From Agromyces atrinae (lineage in GTDB: Bacteria > Actinomycetota > Actinomycetes > Actinomycetales > Microbacteriaceae): a DNA stretch of 64,000 nt. The notes beneath the pieces were generated by a model. That model did no database searches and was not told the DNA's origin. It worked only from the letters and a program-made list of their open reading frames with translations. Shown here in pieces: positions 16,436 to 25,385 of this stretch. Each line of letters starts with the position of its first letter. Position 1 is the stretch's first letter. The stretch spans positions 682,001 to 746,000 of the forward strand of contig NZ_JACCBI010000001.1 in assembly GCF_013407835.1 (NCBI RefSeq), in the 5' to 3' direction. Made by a program: the position numbers and the translations under genes.

Positions 16436-16912
16436 TCAGCCGACGAGTTCGTACCAGCCGTCACCGTCGACGTGCTCGAAGATGAGGTTCGTCTCGGTGT
16501 GGGCGACGGCGGGATGACCCGTGAGGTGCGTCAGCACGAACTCGCGGAGTTCGCGGGCGTCGCGGGCGATCACGTGGAGGAGGTAGTCCTCGGCTCCCGC
16601 CATGTGGAAGAGACCGAGCACGCCGGGAAGGTGGGGGGCCACCTGCCGGAACGCGTCGATCTCGCTGCGGTCGTGCTTGACGAGTCGCACGGCGATGAGC
16701 GCCTGGAGCGATGCGCCGAAGGCGAGGGGATCGATGTCGACGCGGAAGCCGCGGATGTGGCCCTGCGTCTGGAGTCGCCGCAGGCGGAGCGAGATCGTCG
16801 ACTCCGCGACGCCCACTTCGGCCGCGAGTGCGGCGCCTGATGCTCGGGCGTTCGTCGAGAGAGCGCGCAGGAGCGCTTTGTCGATACGGTCGAGTTCGGC
16901 GATCTCTGCCAT
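16436..16912 (-). CDS. Lrp/AsnC family transcriptional regulator
   Basis: 158 residues. The N-terminal winged helix-turn-helix starts LDRIDKALLRALSTNARASG with recognition region AAEVGVAESTISLRL. The C-terminal RAM (ligand-binding, oligomerising) domain holds VRLVKHDRSEID and HMAGAEDYLLHV. It has a GGGAGG ribosome binding site. It probably binds an amino acid and regulates a nearby or distant target. The divergent neighbour is not on the other side (both flanking genes are on the same strand), so the target is unknown. Confidence 0.9.
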   Translation of the reverse strand: MAEIAELDRIDKALLRALSTNARASGAALAAEVGVAESTISLRLRRLQTQGHIRGFRVDIDPLAFGASLQALIAVRLVKHDRSEIDAFRQVAPHLPGVLGLFHMAGAEDYLLHVIARDARELREFVLTHLTGHPAVAHTETNLIFEHVDGDGWYELVG

Positions 16913-16989
16913 GGCTGCCTCCCGGCGCTCACGCGGTGCGTCGACTCAGAATATCCGCACCGCGACCCGTGCTCTGACCGCGCCGACGC

Positions 16990-18798
16990 TCAGTGCGAGG
17001 AGAGACGCTTCCGCAGGTGGTCGATGCGCGCCTGCAGCTGCGTGACACTCGCCTGAGCGACCGCCGGCCCGCCGCACACCCGGCGCAGCTCGGCATGGAT
17101 GATGCCGTGCGCCTCGCCCGAGAGCTTCGACCACATTCCGACGAGGCTGTTGAGCAGCGTGCGCTGCTCCTTGAGCGTGCGGTAGAGGGCGACGGGTGTG
17201 TCGTCGGTCGCGGGTGGCGCGTTCTTCGTGCGCTCGGTCGCCCGCCGGGCCTGACGCGCCTGTCGATGGCGCAGGAGTTCGGAGACCTGCTCGGGCTCGA
17301 GGATGCCGGGCAGACCGATGAAGTCGAGTTCTTCGTCGCTGCCGGGTTCGGCGAGGGTGCCGAAGTCGGTGCCGTCGTACACGACGCGGTCGAACGCCGC
17401 CGTCGAACCGAGCGCCTCCCAGGTGAACTCGTGGGTCAGTTCTTCCGAGGCCTTGTCTTCGCGGTTCGCCTCGGCGACGAGCGCGTCCTCCGGGTTGTAC
17501 AGGTCGCCCTCGGCGTCGTCATCCGGAACCTTGTCGAGTGCATGGTCGCGCTCGAGCTCCATCTGGTTCGCGAGCGCCATGAGGCCGGGCACGTTCGGCA
17601 GGAACACCGAGGCGGTCTCGCCCCGGCGACGCGCCCGCACGAAGCGACCGATCGCCTGGGCGAAGAAGAGCGGGGTCGACGCCGAGGTGGCATAGACGCC
17701 GACCGCGAGGCGAGGAACGTCGACGCCTTCCGACACCATGCGCACCGCGACCATCCAGCGGCGCTCGCTCTCGGAGAACTGCTCGATGCGATCGCTCGCC
17801 TCCTTCTCGTCGGAGAGCACGATCGTGACCGGCTCCCCCGAGATCTCGTGGAGGATCTGCGCATACGCGCGCGCGGTCGACTGATCGGTCGCGATGACGA
17901 GGCCACCGGCGTCAGGGATCGCCTGACGCACTTCGCTCAGCCGTCGGTCGGCGGCGCGCAGCACCGCGGGGATCCACTCGCCGGTCGGTTCGAGTGCGGT
18001 GCGCCACGCGGCCGACGTGATGTCCTTCGTGTTGTCTTCGCCGAGCTTCGCTTCCATCTCGTCGCCGGCCCGGGTGCGCCAGCGCATGTGCCCGGCGTAG
18101 ACCATGAACATGACGGGGCGAACGACGCCGTCGGCGAGGGCGCGGCCGTAGCCGTAGTTGTAGTCGGTGCGCGAGAGGCGGATGCCGCGCTCGTCGGGCG
18201 CGTACTCGACGAACGGGATGGGAGCCGTGTCGGAGCGGAACGGGGTGCCCGAGAGCGAGAGCCGTCGCGTCGCGGGCTCGAAGGCCTCGCGGATGGCATC
18301 GCCCCAGCTCAGGGCGTCGCCGCCGTGGTGCACCTCGTCGAGGATGACGAGCGAGCGGCCGCTCTGGGTGAGCTCGCGGTGCAGCGCCGGGCGTGTCGCG
18401 ACCTGCGCGTACGTCACGACGACGCCGTGGAAGTGGCGCCCGTAACGGCCGTGCGCGTTGCGGAAGGTCGGGTCGAGCCGGATGCCGGCGCGCGCGGCCG
18501 CGTCGGCCCACTGCTTCTTCAGGTGCTCGGTCGGCGCGACGACCGTGATGCGGTCGATCTCACGACGGTGACGGAGCTCCGAGGCGAGGCGCAGCGCGAA
18601 GGTCGTCTTGCCGGCGCCCGGTGTGGCCGCCGCGAGGAAGTCGCGCGGTGACGCCGCGAGATAGGCGTCGATCGCCTCGGCCTGCCACGCGCGCAGCTTG
18701 CCGGCGGTGCCCCATGCGGCGCGCTCAGGGTAGGACGGCGGAAGGTGCTCGGCCGCCGAGGTGCCGGGCACGTGACCGGAAGGGATCGCTGTGCTCAC
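16990..18798 (-). CDS. DEAD/DEAH-box superfamily II helicase
   Basis: 602 residues. Motif I is TPGAGKTTFALRLA (near 60), motif II DEVHH, motif III SLSGTPFRSD, and motif VI QAIGRFVRARRRGE. Motifs II and III resemble the restriction-type III/SSL2 group. There is no nuclease or methylase domain and no restriction-modification neighbour, so a repair or recombination helicase is more likely than a restriction subunit. A C-terminal region of about 200 residues is charged and ends in a coiled coil. The GTG start at 18798 lies 8 bases from a TAGGTT hexamer that is part of a RecA-NDp-like promoter, implying DNA-damage induction. Confidence 0.85.
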   Translation of the reverse strand: MSTAIPSGHVPGTSAAEHLPPSYPERAAWGTAGKLRAWQAEAIDAYLAASPRDFLAAATPGAGKTTFALRLASELRHRREIDRITVVAPTEHLKKQWADAAARAGIRLDPTFRNAHGRYGRHFHGVVVTYAQVATRPALHRELTQSGRSLVILDEVHHGGDALSWGDAIREAFEPATRRLSLSGTPFRSDTAPIPFVEYAPDERGIRLSRTDYNYGYGRALADGVVRPVMFMVYAGHMRWRTRAGDEMEAKLGEDNTKDITSAAWRTALEPTGEWIPAVLRAADRRLSEVRQAIPDAGGLVIATDQSTARAYAQILHEISGEPVTIVLSDEKEASDRIEQFSESERRWMVAVRMVSEGVDVPRLAVGVYATSASTPLFFAQAIGRFVRARRRGETASVFLPNVPGLMALANQMELERDHALDKVPDDDAEGDLYNPEDALVAEANREDKASEELTHEFTWEALGSTAAFDRVVYDGTDFGTLAEPGSDEELDFIGLPGILEPEQVSELLRHRQARQARRATERTKNAPPATDDTPVALYRTLKEQRTLLNSLVGMWSKLSGEAHGIIHAELRRVCGGPAVAQASVTQLQARIDHLRKRLSSH

Positions 18799-18806
18799 TT
18801 CAAGAG

Positions 18807-18829
18807 AACCTACCTGATGCCTCTGACAC
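18807..18829 (-). promoter_or_regulatory. RecA-NDp-like promoter of the helicase gene
   Basis: The minus strand reads GTGTCAGAG, 8 bases, TAGGTT, then 8 bases to GTG 18798. That is 7 of 9 positions of tTGTCRGTG with exact N8 spacing and a TAnnnT hexamer. PafBC control is inferred. Confidence 0.5.
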
Positions 18830-18836
18830 GACGGTG

Positions 18837-18842
18837 CAGAAT
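18837..18842 (+). promoter_or_regulatory. -10 hexamer of the SGNH hydrolase gene
   Basis: CAGAAT preceded directly by TG, 6 bases before ATG 18849. GGAGG lies within the 6 bases, so the transcript may be leaderless or have a very short leader. Confidence 0.4.
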
Positions 18843-18848
18843 GGAGGC

Positions 18849-19625
18849 ATGGTCACGCAGCCTCATCCTTGGTCGCGATACGTCGCCCTGGGCGACTCCT
18901 TCACGGAAGGAATCGGTGATCCTGAACCCACCTCGCCGGGCGGAAACCGCGGCTGGGCCGATCGCGTCGCCGAGGTTCTCAACCAGGGCAATCCGGAGTT
19001 CGCGTACGCCAACCTCGCCGTCCGGGGCCGCCTCATCCAGCAGATCGTCGACGAGCAGATCGAGCCGGCGCTCGCGTTGAAGCCCGATCTCATCACGATC
19101 TCCGCGGGCGGCAACGACGTCATCCGCCCCGGAACCGACCCCGATGCCATCTCCGCGCTCTTCGAGCACGCCATCGAGCGGTTGTCGCGCGATCACGCGA
19201 CGATCGTGCTCTTCACGGGCGTCGACGTCGGCTTCTCCCCCGTTTTCCGATCCATCCGCGGCAAGGTCGCCATCTACAACGAGAACCTCCGCGCCATCGC
19301 GACGAAGTACGACTGCATCGTCGCCGATCAGTGGTCGCTCGCCGAGATCCAGGACCAGCGCATGTGGGCCCCTGATCGCCTGCACCTCAACGCCCTCGGA
19401 CATCACACCGTCGCGCGCATGGTGCTGCAGGCGCTCAACGTCGAGAACGACCTCGAACCGATGCAGCCCGAGCCGGTTCCCGTCGTCCCGTGGAGGCAGG
19501 CGCGCACGGAGGACCTGCTGTGGGCGCGCGAGTACTTCGTGCCGTGGGTGCTGCGCCGCATCAGGCACCAGTCGTCCGGCGACCATGTGCGCCCCAAGCG
19601 CCCCGAAGCGGGTCCGTTCGCCTGA
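18849..19625 (+). CDS. SGNH/GDSL family hydrolase
   Basis: 258 residues from the ATG after GGAGGC. Block I is YVALGDSFTEGIGD with the nucleophilic Ser. Block III is ITISAGGNDVI with the oxyanion Gly-x-Asn-Asp. Block V is APDRLHLNALGHHTVA with the catalytic Asp-x-x-His. There is no signal peptide, so it is a cytoplasmic esterase or deacylase of unknown substrate. It is divergent from the helicase gene with about 50 bases between the starts, so the two promoters are back to back. Confidence 0.9.
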   Translation: MVTQPHPWSRYVALGDSFTEGIGDPEPTSPGGNRGWADRVAEVLNQGNPEFAYANLAVRGRLIQQIVDEQIEPALALKPDLITISAGGNDVIRPGTDPDAISALFEHAIERLSRDHATIVLFTGVDVGFSPVFRSIRGKVAIYNENLRAIATKYDCIVADQWSLAEIQDQRMWAPDRLHLNALGHHTVARMVLQALNVENDLEPMQPEPVPVVPWRQARTEDLLWAREYFVPWVLRRIRHQSSGDHVRPKRPEAGPFA

Positions 19626-19672
19626 CGCCTCCCGGCGGTTCGCCGGACGACGGCCTCACCCGGGGTGGCGAC

Positions 19673-20932
19673 TCACCCGTCGAGCCCGCCGGGGTGCGTC
19701 ATCCGCCACTCGAAGCCCGGGTCGTCGATCGCGGCGTCGAGGGTGATCGGAACGTCGATCGTCGTCTCGCCCGCCGTGACCTGCACGCTGCCGACCGCGG
19801 TTCCCTCCGCAGCGAGAGTGATGTCGTCGGCGACGACGGTCTGCGTGATGGGGGTGTCGTTCCAGACGAGCACACTCGCCGCCGTGCTCGCACGCGCGGT
19901 CGCCTCGTCGCCCCAGACGGTCGAGTAGGTCGCGACGGCATCGCCTTCCGCGATGACGTCGACGATGTGGAACGCGGGAACCGCCGATTCGAGCACCGAT
20001 CGGATCGCCGCGTTCAACTCGGAGTGGGTGTCGCCGCCGAGGAGCACACCGACGACCGTGACGGTCTGGTCGCCGACGAGGTAGTCGGCCGAGAACAGCA
20101 GGCACGCGCCGGCCTCGTCGGTCGTGCCCGTCTTGATGCCGTCGACGCCGTTCCAGCCGAGGAGCTTGTTGGTGTTGTCGACGACGCCGATTCCCGGGAG
20201 GTCGGCCGCCTGCTCCGCGACGATCGACGCGATCGTCGGATCGGCGAGAGCGAGCTTGCCGATCTCGATGAGGTTCGCGGGCGTCGACGTGTTGCCCGCG
20301 TCGAGACCGCTCGTATCGGCGAGCTGGGTGTCGGTGAGGCCGCGAGCGTCGAGCCAGGCGCGCGCCGCGGCGAGGTAGGCGTCGACCGAGCCGTAGGCCC
20401 ACTCGGCGAGCGAGATGCTGTAGTTGTTCGCCGACGGGATGAGCAGTGCCTCGAGACTCTGACGGAGCGACAGCGTCTGGCCGACCGCGACGGGCGCGAC
20501 CGATCCTCCTTCGGCGATGACGTCGTAGTAGATGTCGGCGTCACGCTCGCCGTACTCGATCGTGGGGCCGGCCTCGCCCTCGGCGAGCGGCTGCGCATCG
20601 AGGATCACGAGAGCCGTCACGACCTTGGTGATGCTCGCGATGGGCACGGCGCCCTGATCGCCGCTCGAGGTCAGCACGCCGGGCATCCCGACGGCGCCGA
20701 GCGCTCCACGACCGAAGTCGGGCCACGCGATCGGCACGGCGGGCTGCGTCGCGTCGACCCGGTCGGCGACCGTCGCGCTCTGCGTGGGCACGGGCGCTGC
20801 GAGGGCGCTCGAGGTGTAGACGCCGCCGCCGATCACGAGAGCGAGCACGAGGGCCAGCGCCGAGAAGACGACGATGCGCCGCCTCACATAGATTCGGCGC
20901 CGGGCGTCGTTCGTCGAGGATGTCGGTGGCAC
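19673..20932 (-). CDS. D-alanyl-D-alanine carboxypeptidase (serine peptidase family S11)
   Basis: 419 residues. An N-terminal signal anchor (VVFSALALVLALVIGGGVY, about 20-40) is followed by the penicillin-binding domain with SITK (SxxK), SANN (SxN) and KTGT (KTG) motifs in the right order. The C-terminal about 100 residues are a beta-rich domain. It trims the terminal D-Ala of peptidoglycan pentapeptides outside the membrane. The GTG start at 20932 is 6 bases from TAGGAT (20939-20944). It lies just after, and on the same strand as, the TrmH-type gene. Confidence 0.9.
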   Translation of the reverse strand: MPPTSSTNDARRRIYVRRRIVVFSALALVLALVIGGGVYTSSALAAPVPTQSATVADRVDATQPAVPIAWPDFGRGALGAVGMPGVLTSSGDQGAVPIASITKVVTALVILDAQPLAEGEAGPTIEYGERDADIYYDVIAEGGSVAPVAVGQTLSLRQSLEALLIPSANNYSISLAEWAYGSVDAYLAAARAWLDARGLTDTQLADTSGLDAGNTSTPANLIEIGKLALADPTIASIVAEQAADLPGIGVVDNTNKLLGWNGVDGIKTGTTDEAGACLLFSADYLVGDQTVTVVGVLLGGDTHSELNAAIRSVLESAVPAFHIVDVIAEGDAVATYSTVWGDEATARASTAASVLVWNDTPITQTVVADDITLAAEGTAVGSVQVTAGETTIDVPITLDAAIDDPGFEWRMTHPGGLDG

Positions 20933-20938
20933 CCGTCG

Positions 20939-20944
20939 ATCCTA
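20939..20944 (-). promoter_or_regulatory. -10 hexamer of the D,D-carboxypeptidase gene (leaderless)
   Basis: TAGGAT on the minus strand, 6 bases before GTG 20932. It overlaps the stop region of the TrmH-type gene. Confidence 0.45.
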
Positions 20945-21772
20945 GGCGAGGGTGTCTGAGTGCCTCGGGAGGCGCAGCGCATAGAGGGCGACCGCCGAGG
21001 CGGAGGCGACGTTCAGCGAGTCGACGCCGTGCAGCATGGGGATCGTCACGACGCTGTCGGCGGCATCGAGCGCCGCGCGGCTGAGGCCGTCGCCCTCCGA
21101 GCCGAAGATGAGGGCGAGCCGCTCGGGCGGGTCGGCCGCGAGGGTGTCGAGGTCGATCGCGTCGTCGGCGAGAGCGAGAGCCGAGAGGTGGAAGCCGAGG
21201 TCGTGGAGAAGAGGGACCGCGTCATCCCAGTCGGGCAGCCGCGTCCACGGCACCTGGAAGACGGTTCCCATGCTCACGCGCACGCTCCGCCGATACAGCG
21301 GGTCGGCGCACCGCGGACTGATGAGCACGGCGTCCGCACCGAGTCCGGCCACCGAGCGGAAGATCGCTCCGACGTTCGTGTGATCGACGATGTCCTCGAG
21401 CACGACGACCCGGCGCGCATCCGCGAGCAACTCGGCCACGGAGGGCAGGGTCGGGCGGTGCATCGATGCGAGGGCACCCCGGTGCACGCGGAACCCCGTG
21501 AGCTCCTCGACGAGCGCCGGCGGCGCGATGAAGACGGGAACGTCGAAGGGCTCGAGCACCGTCTCGAGGCCCGCGTACCACTTCTCCTCCATGACGAGGG
21601 AGCGGGGCACGTGCCCCGCGGCGATCGCCCGGCCGATGACCTTCGCCGACTCGGCGATGTAGAGCCCTTCGCTCTCTTCCCGAGAGCTGCGGAGCGCGAC
21701 ATCCGTCAACCCCGTGTAGTCGGCGAGGAGCGGGTCGGACAGGTCGGAGAGGTGCACGATTCGGGGACTCAC
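20942..21772 (-). CDS. TrmH-family (SPOUT) RNA 2'-O-methyltransferase
   Basis: 276 residues. An N-terminal RNA-binding substrate domain (EGLYIAESAKVIGRAI) is followed by a SPOUT knot domain with the three family motifs: EDIVDHTNVGAIFRSVAGLG, LIFGSEGDGL, and IPMLHGVDSLNVASASAVAL. It methylates a ribose in rRNA or tRNA; the target base is not predictable. The GTG at 21772 is chosen because CAGTCT lies 6 bases upstream. A second GTG 12 bases downstream is possible. It is divergent from the sirtuin gene. Confidence 0.9.
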   Translation of the reverse strand: MSPRIVHLSDLSDPLLADYTGLTDVALRSSREESEGLYIAESAKVIGRAIAAGHVPRSLVMEEKWYAGLETVLEPFDVPVFIAPPALVEELTGFRVHRGALASMHRPTLPSVAELLADARRVVVLEDIVDHTNVGAIFRSVAGLGADAVLISPRCADPLYRRSVRVSMGTVFQVPWTRLPDWDDAVPLLHDLGFHLSALALADDAIDLDTLAADPPERLALIFGSEGDGLSRAALDAADSVVTIPMLHGVDSLNVASASAVALYALRLPRHSDTLA

Positions 21773-21778
21773 CCCCTC

Positions 21779-21784
21779 AGACTG
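21779..21784 (-). promoter_or_regulatory. -10 hexamer of the TrmH-type gene
   Basis: CAGTCT on the minus strand, 6 bases before GTG 21772. Confidence 0.35.
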
Positions 21785-21853
21785 CCAGTCCGCCGAAACA
21801 TTCTCGAAAACTGTTGTGTCTAGACTCGACACACGCTCTCGAAGGAGGTCGCG

Positions 21854-22699
21854 ATGACCACGACGCTCGATGCGCCTGCGCTCACGGATGTCGAACTGCA
21901 GCAGCTGCTGTCCCTTCTCTCCGGAGCGCGCACCGCCGTGCTCACGGGCGCGGGCGTGAGCACCGACTCGGGCATCCCCGACTACCGCGGTGAGGGCGCC
22001 CCGGTGCGGAACCCCATGACGTTCCAGACCTTCGTCGCGTCGGAGCGGGCGCGGAAACGCTACTGGGCCGGCAGCCACCTCGGCTGGCAGAGCTTCGGAA
22101 TCGCTCGACCGAACCGCGGCCACGCGGCGCTCGTCACCCTCGAACTCGGCGGCGTCGTCTCGGGCGTCGTGACCCAGAACGTCGACGGTCTCCACACTCG
22201 CGCCGGCAGCCGTCATGTCGTCGACCTGCACGGCAGCATGGATCGGGTCGTGTGCCTCGACTGCGGTCAGCACTTCGCACGCTCCGCGATCGCCGAGCGT
22301 CTCGAAGCGGCCAACCCCGACTTCTCGACGCCGGGTGCGATCCGTCTCGCTCCCGACGGCGACGTCGAGGTCGACGACATCGACCACCTCGTCGTGCCCG
22401 AGTGCACGGTGTGCGGCGGCGTCCTGAAGCCCGATGTCGTGTTCTTCGGCGAGTTCGTGCCCGTCGACAAGTTCCAGGCGGCCGCTTCCCTCGTGCAGCG
22501 CTCCGACGTGCTCCTCATCGCCGGGTCGTCGCTTGTCGTGAACTCCGGCATCCGCCTGCTCGAACTCGCTCGCAAGCGCCGCATGCCGATCGTCGTCGTG
22601 AACCGCGGTGTCACGAAGGGCGACTCGCGCGCGACCCTTAAGCTGGAAGCGGGGACGAGCGAGACCCTCGAGGCCATCGCCGGCGGCCTGCTCGCGTGA
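21854..22699 (+). CDS. NAD-dependent protein deacylase, Sir2 family
   Basis: 281 residues. Sirtuin motifs are complete: GAGVSTDSGIPDYRG for NAD binding, TQNVDGLH, catalytic His in DLHGSMD, and two zinc pairs (CLDCG and CTVCGG). VVFFGEFVP follows. It removes acyl groups from lysines using NAD. The insert between the two Cys pairs is long (about 40 residues). The ribosome binding site AAGGAGGT at 21842-21849 is the strongest in the window, in contrast to the many leaderless neighbours. The histidine phosphatase gene follows 28 bases downstream. Confidence 0.94.
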   Translation: MTTTLDAPALTDVELQQLLSLLSGARTAVLTGAGVSTDSGIPDYRGEGAPVRNPMTFQTFVASERARKRYWAGSHLGWQSFGIARPNRGHAALVTLELGGVVSGVVTQNVDGLHTRAGSRHVVDLHGSMDRVVCLDCGQHFARSAIAERLEAANPDFSTPGAIRLAPDGDVEVDDIDHLVVPECTVCGGVLKPDVVFFGEFVPVDKFQAAASLVQRSDVLLIAGSSLVVNSGIRLLELARKRRMPIVVVNRGVTKGDSRATLKLEAGTSETLEAIAGGLLA

Positions 22700-22727
22700 T
22701 CACCGGCCCCTCGATCGAAGGGTGCCC

Positions 22728-23336
22728 ATGAGACTCGTCCTCGTCCGCCACGGTGAGACCGACTGGAACCGGGACCGCCGTATCCAGGGGTCGACCGACA
22801 TCCCACTGAACGAGACGGGCCGACGTCAGGCCCGCGAAGGCGCCGAGCGACTGTCGTCTGTCGAGTGGGCCGGAATCGTCGCGAGCCCGCTCTCGCGCGC
22901 CCGCGAGACGGCCGAGATCATCGCCCTCGAGCTCGGCCTCGGCTCGCCGATCATCGTCGACGAGATCGTCGAGCGTCATCACGGCGACCTCGAGGGGCTC
23001 ACCTTCGCCGAGCGACAGAGCCGATTCCCCGATGAGACGGATGTCTCGGGGCTCGAGTCTCGCGAGGCGGTCGTCGACCGTGTGCGGCCCGCACTCGTCG
23101 CTCTCGCCGACCGCTTCGGCGCCGACGACGAGGTGCTCGTCGTCACGCACGGCGGAGTCATCAGCACTCTCGTGCGCGCGGCGTTCGCCGAAGACGTGCC
23201 GCCCGGCGGCACCATGATCACGAATCTCTCGGCGCACGACTTCCGCGTCGCCGACGGGGAACTCGTGCTCGAGAAGTTCCGCCCCGGTCCCCCGGTCGAT
23301 CTCGCGAGCGACCGCGTGGAGAGCACCGCACGCTGA
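22728..23336 (+). CDS. Histidine phosphatase family protein (phosphoglycerate mutase-like)
   Basis: 202 residues. The catalytic RHG motif is in LVLVRHGETDWN at the N-terminus. The second half supplies Glu in EIVERHHGDLEG and the second catalytic His in LVVTHGGVIS. This is a small-molecule phosphatase rather than a glycolytic mutase, judging by length and by the short insert. It follows the sirtuin gene by 28 bases and is likely in the same transcript. The substrate is unknown. Confidence 0.9.
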   Translation: MRLVLVRHGETDWNRDRRIQGSTDIPLNETGRRQAREGAERLSSVEWAGIVASPLSRARETAEIIALELGLGSPIIVDEIVERHHGDLEGLTFAERQSRFPDETDVSGLESREAVVDRVRPALVALADRFGADDEVLVVTHGGVISTLVRAAFAEDVPPGGTMITNLSAHDFRVADGELVLEKFRPGPPVDLASDRVESTAR

Positions 23337-23347
23337 GAGTCGGCGGG

Positions 23348-24412
23348 CTACGTCGCCGTTCGTTCGAGCAGCGCGAGAAGTGTGCGCGCCGAGGCCTCCC
23401 ACGTGTAACGCTCGGAGGCGGCTCGAGAGAGCTCGGAGCGCTTCGTCCACTCGTCGTCGGCATCGAGGCGCTGCACGGCCCGCGCGAACGCCGTCGCGTC
23501 GTCGGCGGGGAAGAACAGTGCCGCGTCGCCGCCGATCTCGCGGAAGATGGGGATGTCGGTCGCCACGATCGGCGTGCCGAGACGCATCGCTTCGACGAGG
23601 GGGATGCCGAATCCCTCGGCCTTCGACGCGTGCACGAGTGCCGTCGCGCGTCCGAGGAGCTCGGCGTACGCGGCATCCGTCACGCCGTTGTGGAAGACGA
23701 GTCGGGCTCCCGGCGCGAGCGCCTCGAGGCGCGCCCGCTCGGAATCGCTCACGCGGCTGAGCAAGTGCAGTTCGTGCCCCGGGAGCTGCGCCATGCCGCG
23801 AACGAGGGTGTCGACGCCCTTGTACGGCATGAACGAGCCCATGTAGACGAGGGCGCGTGTCTCGGGCCGGGAGCGCGGCTCGGTCGCGACGGCGAATTCG
23901 TCGGCGGCATTGGGGATGACGGTGACGGGCCGATCGGTCAGATGGTGCTTCTCGATGAGGGCCGCCGTCGTTTCGGAGACCGTGACGACACCGTCGGCTC
24001 GGTTGAGGAGCAGCCGCTGCGGCCACCACGCGAGGTGATAGAGGCGCCAGAGCAGCCGCACGAAGCCTGGCAGATCGCGCGGAGGCGTGCGGTTCTCGTA
24101 GTAGATGAGGTCGTGCACCGTGAGGAGCAACCGGTAGCGCCTGCCCCACGAGCCCATGGTCTGCATCGGCGAGAAGACGACGTCGGGCTTCAGCCGGTTG
24201 ACCTGGAGCGCGACGAGAGGTTCGCGCGCACTCGTCGGCGACGACACGAGCTGCCACGGGAGGTCGGGCAGCAGGGCGAGCTGCCGGTGGTCGTTGATGA
24301 GCATCGTCACGGGGTGGAGCTTCGCGAGCTCACCCACGATGCCCGCCGTGAAGCGGCTGATTCCGTCGTGCCGGTCGAAGCGCGTGTAGCGGCAGTCGAC
24401 GACGACCTTCAC
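23348..24412 (-). CDS. Glycosyltransferase family 4 protein
   Basis: 354 residues. A GT-B fold: the N-terminal Rossmann half (VVVDCRYTRFDRHDGISRF) and the C-terminal half with ALVYMGSFMPYKGVDTL and the donor-binding ASKAEGFGIPLVEAMRLG, which carries the E-x7-E signature. It probably transfers a sugar to a lipid or wall glycan precursor. It starts at a GTG that overlaps the stop of the alpha/beta hydrolase gene by 4 bases, so the two are translationally coupled. Confidence 0.9.
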   Translation of the reverse strand: MKVVVDCRYTRFDRHDGISRFTAGIVGELAKLHPVTMLINDHRQLALLPDLPWQLVSSPTSAREPLVALQVNRLKPDVVFSPMQTMGSWGRRYRLLLTVHDLIYYENRTPPRDLPGFVRLLWRLYHLAWWPQRLLLNRADGVVTVSETTAALIEKHHLTDRPVTVIPNAADEFAVATEPRSRPETRALVYMGSFMPYKGVDTLVRGMAQLPGHELHLLSRVSDSERARLEALAPGARLVFHNGVTDAAYAELLGRATALVHASKAEGFGIPLVEAMRLGTPIVATDIPIFREIGGDAALFFPADDATAFARAVQRLDADDEWTKRSELSRAASERYTWEASARTLLALLERTAT

Positions 24413-25311
24413 GGCGCCACGTCGTTCAGGAACGCGATGATCTGCTCGGCGGCCTCGGCGGGCTTCTCGTAGTGGATGAGGTGCCCGACGCCGTCGATGA
24501 CGTGGAGGCGCGAGTCGGCGAGGCTCTCGTCGAGTCGGTGCTGCGCCTCGACGGGGGTGATGTCGTCGCGATCGGCGGCGATGAGGAGCACGGGCACCTC
24601 GACGTGCGCGGCGTACTCGCTCGCGTCGTGGCTGACCGACGCGCGGAACGCCTCGAGCACGACCCGGCGGTCGTCGAACGCCGAGAAGTAGCGGTCGTGC
24701 TGGTCGTGGATGAATCGCAAGAGGTCTTTGTCGCGCGTCTTCGCCATCGAGACGCTCATGACGCGCACGATCGCCCGGTTGCGGAGGAGGGCGAATCCGG
24801 CCTTCTCGGGCAGCGCCGTCGCGGCCTGGTAGTAGACGACCGCGAGCCGCGTCAGGATTCCGCGCGGTCCGGCGAGTGCGGGAGCAGCGATCGGGTTGAC
24901 GAGGATCGCCGCCGTGACGTCGAGCCCGCGCGAGAGAGCCGCCGAGACGACGATCGATCCGAACGAGTGGCCGAGCACGACGATGCGGCCGGGCGAGTCG
25001 AGCTTGTCGATGAAGGCGCCGAGCCACGTCGCGTAGCCGTCGACGTCGTGGGCCACGAAGTCGAGGGGCGGTGACGCCCCGAAACCCGGGAGGTCGGGCG
25101 AGACGATGTGGATGCCGGGCAGATGGGCGATGACCGGTTCGAGACCGTGGTGGTCGCCGCGGAACCCATGCACGACGACGAGCGTCGTTCCCTCGGCCGT
25201 CGCAGGCTCGCCGTACTCCCACCAGTGGGTCGGCGAACCGAGCACCTCGGACACTCGCTCGGTGACCGGGATCCGATCGAGGAGATCGGCATACGGGGAT
25301 TCGACGCTCAT
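24409..25311 (-). CDS. Alpha/beta hydrolase
   Basis: 300 residues. VVVHGFRGDHHG provides the oxyanion hole, VLGHSFGSIV the nucleophile Ser, AADRDDITP the acid, and GVGHLIHYE the catalytic His. A lid of about 80 residues lies between the nucleophile and the acid. The substrate is unknown. It is the first gene of a two-gene operon with the glycosyltransferase, which hints at cell-envelope glycolipid metabolism, but this is only context. The start at 25311 is supported by TAGAAT 7 bases upstream. Confidence 0.9.
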   Translation of the reverse strand: MSVESPYADLLDRIPVTERVSEVLGSPTHWWEYGEPATAEGTTLVVVHGFRGDHHGLEPVIAHLPGIHIVSPDLPGFGASPPLDFVAHDVDGYATWLGAFIDKLDSPGRIVVLGHSFGSIVVSAALSRGLDVTAAILVNPIAAPALAGPRGILTRLAVVYYQAATALPEKAGFALLRNRAIVRVMSVSMAKTRDKDLLRFIHDQHDRYFSAFDDRRVVLEAFRASVSHDASEYAAHVEVPVLLIAADRDDITPVEAQHRLDESLADSRLHVIDGVGHLIHYEKPAEAAEQIIAFLNDVAP

Positions 25312-25318
25312 CCGAACT

Positions 25319-25324
25319 ATTCTA
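25319..25324 (-). promoter_or_regulatory. -10 hexamer of the alpha/beta hydrolase-glycosyltransferase operon
   Basis: TAGAAT on the minus strand, 7 bases before ATG 25311; leaderless. Confidence 0.5.
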
Positions 25325-25385
25325 CGAGCGCTCGCTCCGAGACACGGCAACCCGGGCTGCCGACGCGCGGACGAGACGAGCCGCC

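Noticed and set aside
16990..18798. Helicase as a type III restriction subunit
   Set aside because: No nuclease domain and no methyltransferase next to it.
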